Assembly: GCA_049840835.1 (NCBI GenBank)
Contig: JASGJG010000012.1
Span: 186,001-250,000 of the forward strand
Reading direction: 5' to 3'
Length of the DNA stretch: 64,000 bases
Source of the DNA: JANLTX01 sp049840835
Lineage (GTDB): Bacteria > Armatimonadota > Armatimonadia > Armatimonadales > Armatimonadaceae
Below, piece by piece: positions 41,065 to 49,185 of the stretch. A model generated the notes under the pieces. That model ran no database searches and had not been told where the DNA came from. It worked only from the letters and a program-made list of their open reading frames with translations. Position 1 is the stretch's first letter; each line of letters begins with the position of its first letter. Both the position numbers and the translations under genes were made by a program.

Positions 41065-43028
41065 TTGATCGCTACCTCCTGCAACACGCCTATGGATCGA
41101 AGTCTGTCTTCAAACCGGCGGGTCCACCGGACATGAGCACAGGCGCTCCAGAACTCGAGTCCCCCTTGATAGAGCGCCTGTGCCTGCTCTAGGAGGCCTC
41201 GATCCCGCAGTATATCTCCCAGAGTTCCCCGGGCCACCTGTACGGCTGCTTCATCGCCCGATTGTTCGAAGAGTTGTATGGCACGACGGATGAGAAACTG
41301 CGCCTCGCCTAGCGCGCCACTTTCTCGCTGCAGAGTTGCCAGAGCTTCCAGACAGGAGCCCTGTCCATGGGGCTTCTCTAGCTCCTCATACTGTAGTAAG
41401 GCCTCATTCCAGCACAGCCGCGCCTCTTCCGAGCGGGTCAATCCCTTCAAGATTCCCCCATGCAGAAGCAGGCCGCATGCCATTGCATCTCGCCGATCAC
41501 GCTGTCGCCAGTGATCGAGAAAGTGCTGGCTGTGTATCAGTGCATGCGGATACCGCTTCCGCGCCAGTGAATTCTCCGCAATCACTTGATGGGTATGCGG
41601 AGGGATAGGAAATTCGGGGAAGTGACGCAGGAACTCCATCCGCTGGCGAAGGACTCGATCAAAGTCCTCATCATCTCCTCGGTGATGCAGAACGATCAGG
41701 GCATTCGCTAAAGATATAGAGAGAAGTTCCGGCTCCTGAGCTCGGTTCTGGTAGACAAAATTGTTTAGAAACTCATAGAAAAACCGTTCCAGCGAGGGTT
41801 CGCGCAGGCTCATTATGGCAAGATGAACCAGAGCGGAATAGTACAGTGGTCCTCGTTGAATACTTTCCCAGGAGCGGGTCAATATAGAGTAGTAGGCAGA
41901 AAGGTCATGGGCAATGTCCTTCATATAATCACAGCAGAGAAGGTAGAACAGGTGGCAATTCTCGATAGCAGAGGATTCATGGCAATACTGCAGGGCCGCG
42001 ATTATATCCGCTGTCATTGACTTCGCATGGGCGGTAACTTCCCCATCGGGAAGGATTTCGCCGGTATTCAGCCGCCTTGAAGGAAGGGCTGCAAGAAGGC
42101 TCGAATCCAAGCGAATACGGTAGACGATACTGTCAATGAACCAGAGAGCGTGTTGGTGTCGAATCCGCTTTCGCTGACTGCCTGTCAGTTTGCTCCAGAA
42201 CTTTCTTTTCGCAATCGGCGATAACGAGAGACTCCCTTCTTTTGCTAAAACGACTCCCCATTGGAGAGCAGACTCAAGGTCGGCGGGACAAATCCCGCAG
42301 ATGTCGTAGGCCTGTTTCTCGGTAAATGAATCAGCAAAAACGGCAAGGTTACGTAGCGCAAACCTCCGTGACACCGTCCAGTGATGACAGCGAGACTGGA
42401 TAAGCCGCTCAATATTGACTTGCTCCTGTATTGCCTGAGGATCGCCATGTGTTAGTAATAGGCGCGACGCAACCTCATGATCCGGCTGGTAGCGCAGCAG
42501 CTCGCGAGAGGTCGTGGTAGCGGCGGCCAGATCACCGTCCGCCTGCTGCAGGGCAAGCAGATCGTTAAGAAGTTGATAACCTTCGGCAAAGAAGTAGCCA
42601 CGCCTGGAAAGAGTCCAGTCTCCAGCAATCCCTTCTAGAAATTCACCACGCAATAACTCCACTGCTCCTTCAAGAACATTCCGTTTCTTTTTGCTGTCTT
42701 TTGCTCGCTTCCCCTGAAGAATAGTTTTCTCGAGTTCTACGGCATCGCAGCCAACGCCGGGAGCAAGCGCCAAGCCATTTCCATCTTCGATAAGCAGTTC
42801 TGAAGCAATCAGGGTTCGTAGATGATGAAGCGCTACCTTCAGATTGTCGCGCGGGTTGTTTACATCCGGCCAAAATGTCGACGCAAGAGTAGCACGAGAG
42901 ACAGGTGTCGCACTTAAAGCCAGACAGGCTAGCACTCCCCAGAGTCGCCATGTGCGAAAGCTCTCCACAGCAAGATCGTCGATGAGTAGTTCCGGCTTTC
43001 CCAATACCCGGAGATATATCTGGGACAT
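41061..43028 (-). CDS. BTAD-type (SARP/AfsR-like) transcriptional regulator with TPR tail
   Basis: A 655-residue regulator. Residues 1-95 form an OmpR-like winged helix as in SARP proteins (LRVLGKPELLIDDLAVESFR, then NPRDNLKVALHHLRTLI). A bacterial transcriptional activator domain follows to about residue 200, and the rest is a helical TPR-like region ending LGDILRDRGLLEQAQALYQGG. There is no NB-ARC ATPase motif. SARP-type proteins activate neighbouring clusters by binding direct repeats; (GTTACG)3 lies 43 bp upstream of its own start. It probably controls the TPR gene and the secreted-protein operon downstream. Confidence 0.75.
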   Translation of the reverse strand: MSQIYLRVLGKPELLIDDLAVESFRTWRLWGVLACLALSATPVSRATLASTFWPDVNNPRDNLKVALHHLRTLIASELLIEDGNGLALAPGVGCDAVELEKTILQGKRAKDSKKKRNVLEGAVELLRGEFLEGIAGDWTLSRRGYFFAEGYQLLNDLLALQQADGDLAAATTTSRELLRYQPDHEVASRLLLTHGDPQAIQEQVNIERLIQSRCHHWTVSRRFALRNLAVFADSFTEKQAYDICGICPADLESALQWGVVLAKEGSLSLSPIAKRKFWSKLTGSQRKRIRHQHALWFIDSIVYRIRLDSSLLAALPSRRLNTGEILPDGEVTAHAKSMTADIIAALQYCHESSAIENCHLFYLLCCDYMKDIAHDLSAYYSILTRSWESIQRGPLYYSALVHLAIMSLREPSLERFFYEFLNNFVYQNRAQEPELLSISLANALIVLHHRGDDEDFDRVLRQRMEFLRHFPEFPIPPHTHQVIAENSLARKRYPHALIHSQHFLDHWRQRDRRDAMACGLLLHGGILKGLTRSEEARLCWNEALLQYEELEKPHGQGSCLEALATLQRESGALGEAQFLIRRAIQLFEQSGDEAAVQVARGTLGDILRDRGLLEQAQALYQGGLEFWSACAHVRWTRRFEDRLRSIGVLQEVAIK

Positions 43029-43070
43029 GCAGGCAATTATAGCCTGAGAAACATGGGATGGGCAGGAATT

Positions 43071-43088
43071 GTTACGGTTACGGTTACG
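43071..43088. repeat. Three direct copies of GTTACG
   Basis: A tandem hexamer repeat between the divergent BTAD (43028, minus) and MmyB-type (43180, plus) regulator genes. SARP/BTAD activators recognise short direct repeats, so this is a candidate binding site. The short length means chance cannot be excluded. Confidence 0.45.
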
Positions 43089-43179
43089 GCGGCACCGGTA
43101 TCCTCAGTCGGTAAGGCGTTCCCTTCAAGAAATCCTATCCACTCAATCTATTTACACGCAAGTAGAGAAAGGAACTAAA

Positions 43180-44049
43180 GTGGATTCTGTTTTTAGAAGA
43201 ACTGTAGGCAATGAGAGATCCGCGGCTATCGCAGGGCGATATCCAGGTGCCTATCTCCGCCAGTTTCGGGAGGAGCGTGGCATCAGCATCGATGATCTGG
43301 CAAGCAGCGTTAATACGACCTTCCGGACTCTACAAAAGATTGAAACGGGGAAAACACTACAGCCAGGCCGACATATCATTTTGGCCCTCCTTGATTTCCT
43401 ATCAAATATTAAAAAACTGAGTCCGGCGGATAGGGCCAGGATTTTGGAGCCTCTCGGGTACCGAGACCGATTCTCACTACCCGAGGCGGATGAGATCGAG
43501 CAGATTATTCAGGAATGGGAAAGGAGTTCCTTTGATCTGCCGCATCCCACCTGCCTGGTGGACCGTGCCTACCGAATCCATGCCTGGAATCGCTACGCTC
43601 CCAAGATGCTCGGTCTAGAGTACGGGCATCCCATTATGGAGTACTTTCGAGGAAAGACACTTCTCGATGTTTTTCTGGACAGAAACATTTCGTCTCAATT
43701 TGTGATTCCCAATAAAGAGACATTTGTCTATGAGATGCTCGAGGTAATGCGCTCTGAGTTCGCATCCTTCCGAGAGGAAGAATGGTGTCGTCAATGCATT
43801 AAGGATGCTAAGGCAAAGTATGCAGATTTTCGAAAGCACTGGGAAGAGATGGAAAATAAACCGGTACGGCAACTAAGCCTGCACCAGCTTGGCCCAATCT
43901 CCATACTGCTCAACGAAGATTCACTATTTCGATTTCATCTTCTTGGCACCGATTTTTTGTGCGACTCACGCTTCCGAGTAATTCAGTACCTCCCATCGGA
44001 TGTCAATACTATGCGTTTTTGCGTAAATTGGATAGATTCAGCGAACTAA
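43180..44049 (+). CDS. HTH regulator with an MmyB-like ligand-binding domain
   Basis: A 289-residue protein. An XRE-type HTH spans about residues 27-75 (YLRQFREERGISIDDLASSV, then TFRTLQKIETGK). An MmyB/MltR-like domain follows, with the characteristic DRAYRIHAWNRYAPKMLG and a Trp/Arg-rich helical part. The GTG at 43180 is chosen because AGAAAGGA lies 6 bases upstream; a longer frame reaches 43069 without a ribosome site. MmyB-type domains often bind fatty-acid-like ligands. It is transcribed divergently from the BTAD regulator. Confidence 0.75.
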   Translation: MDSVFRRTVGNERSAAIAGRYPGAYLRQFREERGISIDDLASSVNTTFRTLQKIETGKTLQPGRHIILALLDFLSNIKKLSPADRARILEPLGYRDRFSLPEADEIEQIIQEWERSSFDLPHPTCLVDRAYRIHAWNRYAPKMLGLEYGHPIMEYFRGKTLLDVFLDRNISSQFVIPNKETFVYEMLEVMRSEFASFREEEWCRQCIKDAKAKYADFRKHWEEMENKPVRQLSLHQLGPISILLNEDSLFRFHLLGTDFLCDSRFRVIQYLPSDVNTMRFCVNWIDSAN

Positions 44050-44296
44050 TCCCGTCTTATTCTTTTTTAAGAAATATAAAATAATTTATCATTAATTCTT
44101 TCTAGTATGCCCATATCATCGCTTTTCAGACCGACCATAGAATACAATCTGGATTGCATAACTTTCCTGCGGAACTTACTCAGGACATGAGATTATGCCA
44201 GGGCCTGCATGCGAGACTTTCAGGAACAAACTAGAATCGGTCTCAAAATCAAACACCATCAAACACTCCTTGCTTAACACTATTCGATAGTCAGTC

Positions 44297-44870
44297 ATGC
44301 AGGCAGCACTTTCCTCGGAAGTCCTTCGTGAGAAAACGCTTTCCGTTGCTGAGGAATTTTGCGACCAGTTCTAGCCAATGTACTAACGGCAGCAAAGAGA
44401 ATTCCCTCACGGCTTCAGGTTTGTAAGTAGCGATGAGCGGATTAAAAGGCGACGAACCCTTCATTATAATCGGCTCGTTTCCTGCCTTGATAGGGTTTTC
44501 GTGGGGAGGTGGTGGAAAGAGTGGCTCGATTTTCTTTCACCGCGCACGGGTCTATCGCAACCAGGCAATAGAATGCCTTAAGCTACCAGTGGATAAGTAG
44601 GTCTTGCCCGAGCCGCTAGAGCCGCAGATGCTGCCTCTCGCTCCTCTGACAGGCTCTAGTGCACTCGGGTACACCACACTCGCTGAAAAAGCGGACTTAC
44701 CCCAGCAATGTCGCTCTTTTGCCCTGACTGCTCCAGATTCAGCTTAATCCAACTCCGGGACAACCTGACAACACGTTAATCTTTCTACATATTTTGCAAT
44801 TTCGTAGCGGCAACCTCGCTTACAGAGAGGCTCTGCCTGCCATGGGCGTAATCAAGTGTCGCCCCCCCCA
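44297..44870 (-). pseudogene. Decayed second copy of the mobilisation coupling ATPase
   Basis: Minus-strand fragments in different frames match the intact ATPase at 4672-6615 in order. WIKLNLEQSGQKSDIAG (from about 44751) corresponds to WIKLYLEGKEEKREIAA. GSICGSSGSGKTYLS (about 44629-44590) is the Walker A region, and AIDPCAVKENRATL corresponds to AIDPKPETLKRL. PFNPLIATYKPEAVREF (about 44440-44395) corresponds to AFNPFRSGEEPEEIVRLF. Stops and frameshifts separate them, and the C-terminal half is missing. The flank at 44050-44296 holds no gene that I can recognise. Confidence 0.75.
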
Positions 44871-44955
44871 CGCGAGAACTTGGAAGTGGAGCGAGGCGAT
44901 GAAGAGATGCGAACGATAGAAAGCAACTATGAAGAGACAAGTCGAATAGGATAGG

Positions 44956-45137
44956 TTGTCACGATGCAGGCCAGTGCCTTTCCTTCCTGCGGTGGGGTTT
45001 GACAGAGATACTCTAGAAAATACCTCTATACGTTCTACGTATGTACCTATAAGTGTTCTTAGAGTAGGACCAAAAACTACAATGGGGATTTAAACTCAAA
45101 GGTATTCTCTCGCAAGACTAAAATCAGCTGGTTCATA
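44956..45137 (-). repeat. Upstream repeat of the mobilisation ATPase, copy 2
   Basis: Diverged direct repeat of 6721-6900, in the same order and spacing upstream of the decayed ATPase. Shared blocks include TTGTCAC, CCTTTCCTTCCT, CTAGAAAA, ACGTATGTACC and CGCAAGACTAAAAT. It ends about 150 bp from the tRNA-Lys fragment at 45287. Between them the DNA is AT-rich and has no gene. Confidence 0.65.
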
Positions 45138-45286
45138 TGAATCTCCTACACAGAGAAACTAACTTGAAATCATTCCAAAAAATAGACAACCAGACAATAT
45201 AAATAGCCGGACAGTTATATATAGGCCGAAAAAACGTGGTATAATCCGATTACAACAGGTTAATTTGTAAAAACCTTAAAACTCAC

Positions 45287-45330
45287 GACTCTTAATCAGC
45301 GGGTCATAGGTTCGAGTCCTATACGACCCA
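45287..45330 (+). other. tRNA-Lys(CTT) 3' half, attachment site beside the integrase
   Basis: GACTCTTAATCAGC followed by the variable region, T-arm and acceptor strand ending ACGACCCA. The anticodon loop reads CTCTTAA, so this is the 3' half of a tRNA-Lys with anticodon CTT. No D-arm or 5' acceptor lies upstream. Its last 32 bases equal 2999-3030 in inverted orientation. The integrase gene ends 247 bp to the right, as expected for attL or attR of an element inserted in tRNA-Lys. Confidence 0.82.
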
Positions 45331-45368
45331 TCCGCAGTAGTTGATAGATATTGACTACTAAAACAGAA

Positions 45369-45400
45369 GAAAGAAGGCTCCCATGTGGGAGCCTTCTTTC
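45369..45400 (+). terminator. Intrinsic terminator after the tRNA-Lys fragment
   Basis: A perfect 15-bp stem (GAAAGAAGGCTCCCA / TGGGAGCCTTCTTTC) with a TG loop, then GTTTTAC. It is probably the original tRNA terminator or an element terminator. Confidence 0.75.
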
Positions 45401-45424
45401 GTTTTACAACCAGTTTACAACCAA
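45401..45424 (+). repeat. Direct repeats near att, possible integrase arm sites
   Basis: GTTTTACAACCA followed at once by GTTTACAACCA, about 75 bp from the tRNA 3' end and between att and the integrase gene. Short direct repeats in this position often serve as arm-type sites for tyrosine recombinases. Confidence 0.4.
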
Positions 45425-45521
45425 TATTCGCAGTGGTTTTCGACTCGCCAATGCCTAAGTGGGAGAATATCTCTTTCTATTTGGCATCGTCAGGTCGCTG
45501 GTGCTGCCCAAGGCCGTAGCC

Positions 45522-45561
45522 AAAGCAAAGAGGCCACTCAGTAGAGTGGCCTCTTTGCTTT
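45522..45561. terminator. Bidirectional terminator at the integrase 3' end
   Basis: An 18-bp stem (AAAGCAAAGAGGCCACTC and its inverse) around a short AGTA loop, with T-rich flank on the plus strand and a short one on the minus strand. It ends the integrase transcript 16 bases after the stop codon. Confidence 0.7.
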
Positions 45562-45576
45562 TAGGTTTTCATGGCG

Positions 45577-46743
45577 CTATTCCGACAGGAGGTTATCCAG
45601 CCGTTGCATGGCCGAGATCTTCGAGTCCGGTGTAGCGTGACCGTAAACGCCGATGGTCATGTGGAGTGAGGAGTGTCCCAGAATCTCTCTCCGCTCTTCT
45701 GGAGACGCACCGGTTTCAGCCAACAGGACATTAGCCGTATGCCGCATGTCGTATAAGCGGATCGTAGGGTCAAGGCCAGCATCTTCAAGGCATTTCTTGA
45801 ATATGCGCCGGATGTATCGCTCATTAAGCGGGAGGCCAGCCGTACCTCGAAACACCAGATCACTCCATTCTGGATTGGGCACCTGATCGACAAGATTCTC
45901 TGGGACTTCAGAAGGCTCAGATACCTGACGCCGGTAGTTGATGAGTCGCCGAGCCACTACTGCAGGCAGCGGGATGTCCCTCCGCCCCTTTCTGGTCTTA
46001 GGCGATTGCGTCAGGTAGCCGCCGCCAGTAAGATCGTCTTTGATCTGCTGCCGAACCCTAATCATTCCCCCGTCATCGTGCAAGTCAATGTCCGACCAGC
46101 GCAATCCCCGCACTTCCGCTGGCCGCATCCCGGTGAATAGGCAGACACAGATGTATTCCCCGTAGACGGATTCAGGTAGGACAGGCAGCAGCAACCGCAT
46201 CTGTTCTGGAGTCAGAAAGCTGGCCTGGAATTTTGACTCCGGGAGCTTCGCGGTGCGCTCGACGACGTTACGGGCGACCAAATCGTAATCAATAGCCTGC
46301 TCGAATATGGCATGCAGCAGACGCTTCAGGTATCTCACCGAACTGGGGCCGAGTCCTTCCTCAGCCTTCGTAGCAAAAAAACGGTCGAGCATCTGTGCCG
46401 TCACCGCCATAATCTTCAGAGTGCCTAATGCTGGACGCACGTGCAACCGAACCATCTGCTCATATGAATGGAGGGTAGTCGGCTTAACACGACGCTCGCA
46501 ATTGCTTAACCACGTATCGATCAGGGCAGAGATTGTCGCGTTCTTCTGTGAGAGATCGACCCTATCCCGCTGAGCCGCTTTCCATTCGTGGAGTTTCGCA
46601 GCAGCCTCCTTACGGCTCTTGCAGGTGGTCTGCAGGCGTCGTCGCTTGCCATCATCGCTGGTGCCGAGAGACAGAGCCACAGCATACAGACCATCGGCGC
46701 GTTTGGTAATAGTTCCTTCTCCATGAGCCCTTCTACCCATCAT
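45577..46743 (-). CDS. Tyrosine recombinase / phage-type integrase
   Basis: A 388-residue tyrosine recombinase. It has an arm-binding N-terminus of the AP2-like type (GEGTITKRADGLYAVALSLG), a SAM-like core-binding region (LIDTWLSNCERRVKPTTLHS), and the catalytic residues: Arg near 207 (FTGMRPAEVRGLRW), the Lys region KTRKGRRDIPL, the box II Arg near 331 (YDMRHTANVLL), LGHSS and the nucleophile Tyr near 366 (TIGVYGHA). It is complete and probably active. It lies next to the tRNA-Lys att site. Its ATG overlaps the stop of the HTH gene upstream (ATGA), so the two are coupled. Confidence 0.93.
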   Translation of the reverse strand: MMGRRAHGEGTITKRADGLYAVALSLGTSDDGKRRRLQTTCKSRKEAAAKLHEWKAAQRDRVDLSQKNATISALIDTWLSNCERRVKPTTLHSYEQMVRLHVRPALGTLKIMAVTAQMLDRFFATKAEEGLGPSSVRYLKRLLHAIFEQAIDYDLVARNVVERTAKLPESKFQASFLTPEQMRLLLPVLPESVYGEYICVCLFTGMRPAEVRGLRWSDIDLHDDGGMIRVRQQIKDDLTGGGYLTQSPKTRKGRRDIPLPAVVARRLINYRRQVSEPSEVPENLVDQVPNPEWSDLVFRGTAGLPLNERYIRRIFKKCLEDAGLDPTIRLYDMRHTANVLLAETGASPEERREILGHSSLHMTIGVYGHATPDSKISAMQRLDNLLSE

Positions 46744-47075
46744 AATGCCTCCGGCATACCGGCACTCATCGCCCCAACGAGTTCACGCAACCGTGCAGTA
46801 GAAACCAGCATTTTGCCGCCAAATTTGAATGTTGGCAGTTCACCGCTTTGCGCCAGAGCGTACGCGGTGCTCCGCCCGATTCCCAGTAACTGAGCCGCCT
46901 TTCCGACACTTACTGCGAGCTGTGCCATACAACTGCACGTTCGCCGGGGTTCCATATCGGGCATCGTTTCCATCCCAGTACCCTTGCGCTCGACCACCTT
47001 ATCTATGACCATTTCTGTCCTATCTCTATCCGCTAAGCGGAGGTAATGAGCGATGTTCGGATTCAAAGTGCCCAT
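46740..47075 (-). CDS. Excisionase-type helix-turn-helix (DNA-binding) protein
   Basis: The frame encodes up to 111 residues. Only the last 60 or so are conserved: LAVSVGKAAQLLGIGRSTAY followed by GELPTFKFGGKMLVSTARLREL, the helix-turn-helix and wing of the HTH_17/excisionase family. The true start may be Met50 (46928) or another internal Met; none has a clear ribosome site. Excisionases bend att DNA and steer the integrase to excision. It is immediately upstream of, and overlaps, the integrase gene. Confidence 0.78.
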   Translation of the reverse strand: MGTLNPNIAHYLRLADRDRTEMVIDKVVERKGTGMETMPDMEPRRTCSCMAQLAVSVGKAAQLLGIGRSTAYALAQSGELPTFKFGGKMLVSTARLRELVGAMSAGMPEAL

Positions 47076-47215
47076 CTGAAGGGCTTAAGGGTTCCAGGAA
47101 AGAATCTTTTTTGCAGGAATCTTGTTATGGCTTTAGAACCTAAACCTGATGCCGGAAGAGCGAAATCTTCCGAGGGGTCCGAAGAGCCTCCGGCAGACAT
47201 TAATAGGCTCCATAT

Positions 47216-47608
47216 TCAGCTGCCAACCTCTAACGAGCCGATATCGTGCATGCCCAATAACATCAACGCATGAGGCGTGATGATTTTCGCGTACAGTTCG
47301 ATCCACCACGCCGCTGCAGTCTGGGCAGAAGCGTTGCGCAGCCATTCTCTCAGGCGTTCCCCCTCCATCGGGTGCAACTCCACCGGTGTAGTCAACCCGA
47401 CTCTGGCATCGATAATGGCGTCCGTACGTAACCGTTCAGCAGCAACGACGTCATCATCAGTACCCACGAGTGGCGTTAACCCTATCCCTGTGAGCGCCAT
47501 GGCGATCTCACGCGCATACACCGCTCGTTCGTCGTCACTCATCCGGCTGAGCCAGATCTCCATCCACTTACCATCGAGTTCATATAACTCCACATAAGTA
47601 ACTTCCAT
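47216..47608 (-). CDS. Hypothetical accessory protein of the integrative element
   Basis: A 130-residue protein starting MEVTYVELYELDGKW. The start at 47608 is supported by GAGGAGA 4-5 bases upstream. It has a helical middle (MSDDERAVYAREIAMALTG) and a Trp-rich helix (AAAWWIELYAKIITP). I recognise no family. It precedes the excisionase and integrase genes on the same strand and is probably an accessory gene of the element. Confidence 0.6.
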   Translation of the reverse strand: MEVTYVELYELDGKWMEIWLSRMSDDERAVYAREIAMALTGIGLTPLVGTDDDVVAAERLRTDAIIDARVGLTTPVELHPMEGERLREWLRNASAQTAAAWWIELYAKIITPHALMLLGMHDIGSLEVGS

Positions 47609-47647
47609 TTTCGTCTCCTCATGCGCTCTGCCAGGTGGCCCTGACAA

Positions 47648-48122
47648 CGCACTTTATACAGCAGATCGAATTTATTTCAATAGTAATTGCATATATATTA
47701 ATCTTAATATTATTTATTCACATGCTTTTTTCCGACATAGGATATACCTATGCGAACTGCTTTTTTCACCTGATGGATGGCTCTACAGTCTCGGGGGTAA
47801 ACAGGGGTTAATAAATTTACATAAGAAAATTGATGAACCTACCCCGGAGCAAGCTCCGAGGTATCAGTGGAAAGGTAGTCAGCTCGGGAGCCGATAGCTA
47901 AAAGCCACGGCTCCTGAAAGAGCCTTGGGCGTTCCATGGAGAAAGACGCATTCGCATAGGTAAATTCAGTAAGTCTAAATCCGCATTCATAAAAATAACT
48001 CTATTGCGGAGATAAACAACCTGTGCATAATGATGTAAAACCACAAGATCTACAAAAAAATGGCTAAAACTTATATATTATTCGGTGAATGGCGAAAAAG
48101 TAACATTCGCAAGTAGGCAGCA
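47648..48122. other. AT-rich gene-free stretch with two hairpins
   Basis: About 475 bp with no convincing gene. Two structured elements stand out. TACCCCGGAGC-AA-GCTCCGAGGTA at 47840-47863 has an 11-bp stem with one mismatch. At about 47884-47916 GGGAGCC pairs with GGCTCC over a loop of about 16 bases. They may be REP-like repeats or part of a small RNA. Confidence 0.4.
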
Positions 48123-48317
48123 TTGGATGAGTCTGCACTTATCGCTCCGCCTCCTGCTGCTGAGGCCGACGATTGGTGTGTCAGCAACGGGATCGCTTGG
48201 ATTAAGTTGCTCAAACTGGTGCGGGCTGTTATCGCAGCTCATGAGCGATGCCATTCGAAGCGTATAGAAGCCTTCCGGCGAGAATACGATGCCGTCAAAG
48301 CCGTACCCCCGGAGTGA
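48123..48317 (+). CDS. Small hypothetical protein (64 aa)
   Basis: A 64-codon frame from a TTG at 48123, with a helical, mixed-charge protein (AWIKLLKLVRAVIAAHERCH, then KRIEAFRREYDAVKAV). No ribosome site or family is recognised. The coding-like amphipathic pattern and lack of a better frame here support it weakly. Confidence 0.35.
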   Translation: MDESALIAPPPAAEADDWCVSNGIAWIKLLKLVRAVIAAHERCHSKRIEAFRREYDAVKAVPPE

Positions 48318-48437
48318 CTTTAATACGCATAACATTTCGCTCTAAACAAGCAGTTGTGCTACTGCATTCCCAGCGCTCCTACCATAGCTTTTACTTAGAT
48401 ATATTGGGGCTTTTATTTCACCTGGAGAGTATTTTTA

Positions 48438-48776
48438 TTATTCGGGCACTACGAAATTGGGATTTGACGCCTTTTCGTGAGCTTCCATTACTGCTAAAGC
48501 ATACAGTCTCCGTTCTTCTGATGATCCCAGCCATCCCTCTAAACTCTCATCGGCAATAATCCATCCACGCGCTGCACAGATCGCGGGTGGCGCTACCTGC
48601 GTTAGCTCCAGCGCAATAGCTTGCTCATATATTTCCGTGGGAGATAGCCCAAGGTCCCGCTCAATCGCGCGCCGCTCCTTATACCCAGCCACATCTTCTA
48701 TGAGTGCTGCCCATCTCCTTATAGCTTTTACCCGATAGTTATTTTCTGCACTTTCATAATTCATAGCTTTTTGCAT
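48438..48776 (-). CDS. Hypothetical helical protein of the integrative element
   Basis: A 112-residue protein, mostly helical (AIRRWAALIEDVAGYKERRA, IYEQAIALELTQVAPPAIC, LYALAVMEAHEKAS). No recognised family. It is divergent from the small HTH gene at 48833; the palindrome at 48784-48799 lies between them and could control both. Confidence 0.5.
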   Translation of the reverse strand: MQKAMNYESAENNYRVKAIRRWAALIEDVAGYKERRAIERDLGLSPTEIYEQAIALELTQVAPPAICAARGWIIADESLEGWLGSSEERRLYALAVMEAHEKASNPNFVVPE

Positions 48777-48783
48777 CCTTAAC

Positions 48784-48799
48784 GTGACACTGCTGTCAC
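48784..48799. promoter_or_regulatory. Operator-like palindrome between divergent genes
   Basis: GTGACA-CTGC-TGTCAC, a perfect 6-bp dyad, centred between the hypothetical gene (minus, start 48776) and the HTH gene (plus, 48833). It is a good candidate binding site for the HTH protein encoded next to it. Confidence 0.55.
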
Positions 48800-48832
48800 C
48801 ATTTTATCTCATCTATTTGTGAGCATAAAGGG

Positions 48833-49120
48833 GTGGCAACTCTACCCCGGCTACGCACGGCTGATGGCCTTGCCAATCAGTGCGGCCCACGTATCCAGGC
48901 GCGTTTAGGGGCATTAGGCATTAACTATAATATGCTGCTTGGGCGGATCTCAATAGCCACCGACGGGCTATGGCATCCGACCCGGTACGAAATCACTAAT
49001 ATAATTCGGGGGCGTCGAGCCCTGCTAACCACCGAGATTGTGGTGCTGGCGCACTGTTTGGAATGCAGTGCTGCCTACCTTTTAGGGGAGACTACGCAAT
49101 CGACCCTACCTAAGCCTTAA
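48833..49120 (+). CDS. Small helix-turn-helix protein, paralogue of 737-1036
   Basis: A 95-residue protein from a GTG start. It aligns along its whole length with the protein at 737-1036: LRTADGLANQCGP, ALGINYNMLLGRIS, GLWHPTRYEITNIIRGRR and VLAHCLECSAAYLL all match in position. It is probably a repressor or activator of element genes. The two paralogues lie near the two tRNA-Lys fragments, so they may derive from related elements. Confidence 0.7.
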   Translation: MATLPRLRTADGLANQCGPRIQARLGALGINYNMLLGRISIATDGLWHPTRYEITNIIRGRRALLTTEIVVLAHCLECSAAYLLGETTQSTLPKP

Positions 49121-49185
49121 AGTGATGTGGTCTTTCCATAGTTGTTCTGGTATGCACGGTTCTTCTAAGTCGTAGTCTGTTCGCT

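Noticed and set aside
45200..45330. Intact tRNA-Lys gene
   Set aside because: Only the anticodon-loop-to-acceptor half is present; no D-arm or GGGTCGT 5' strand within 100 bases upstream.
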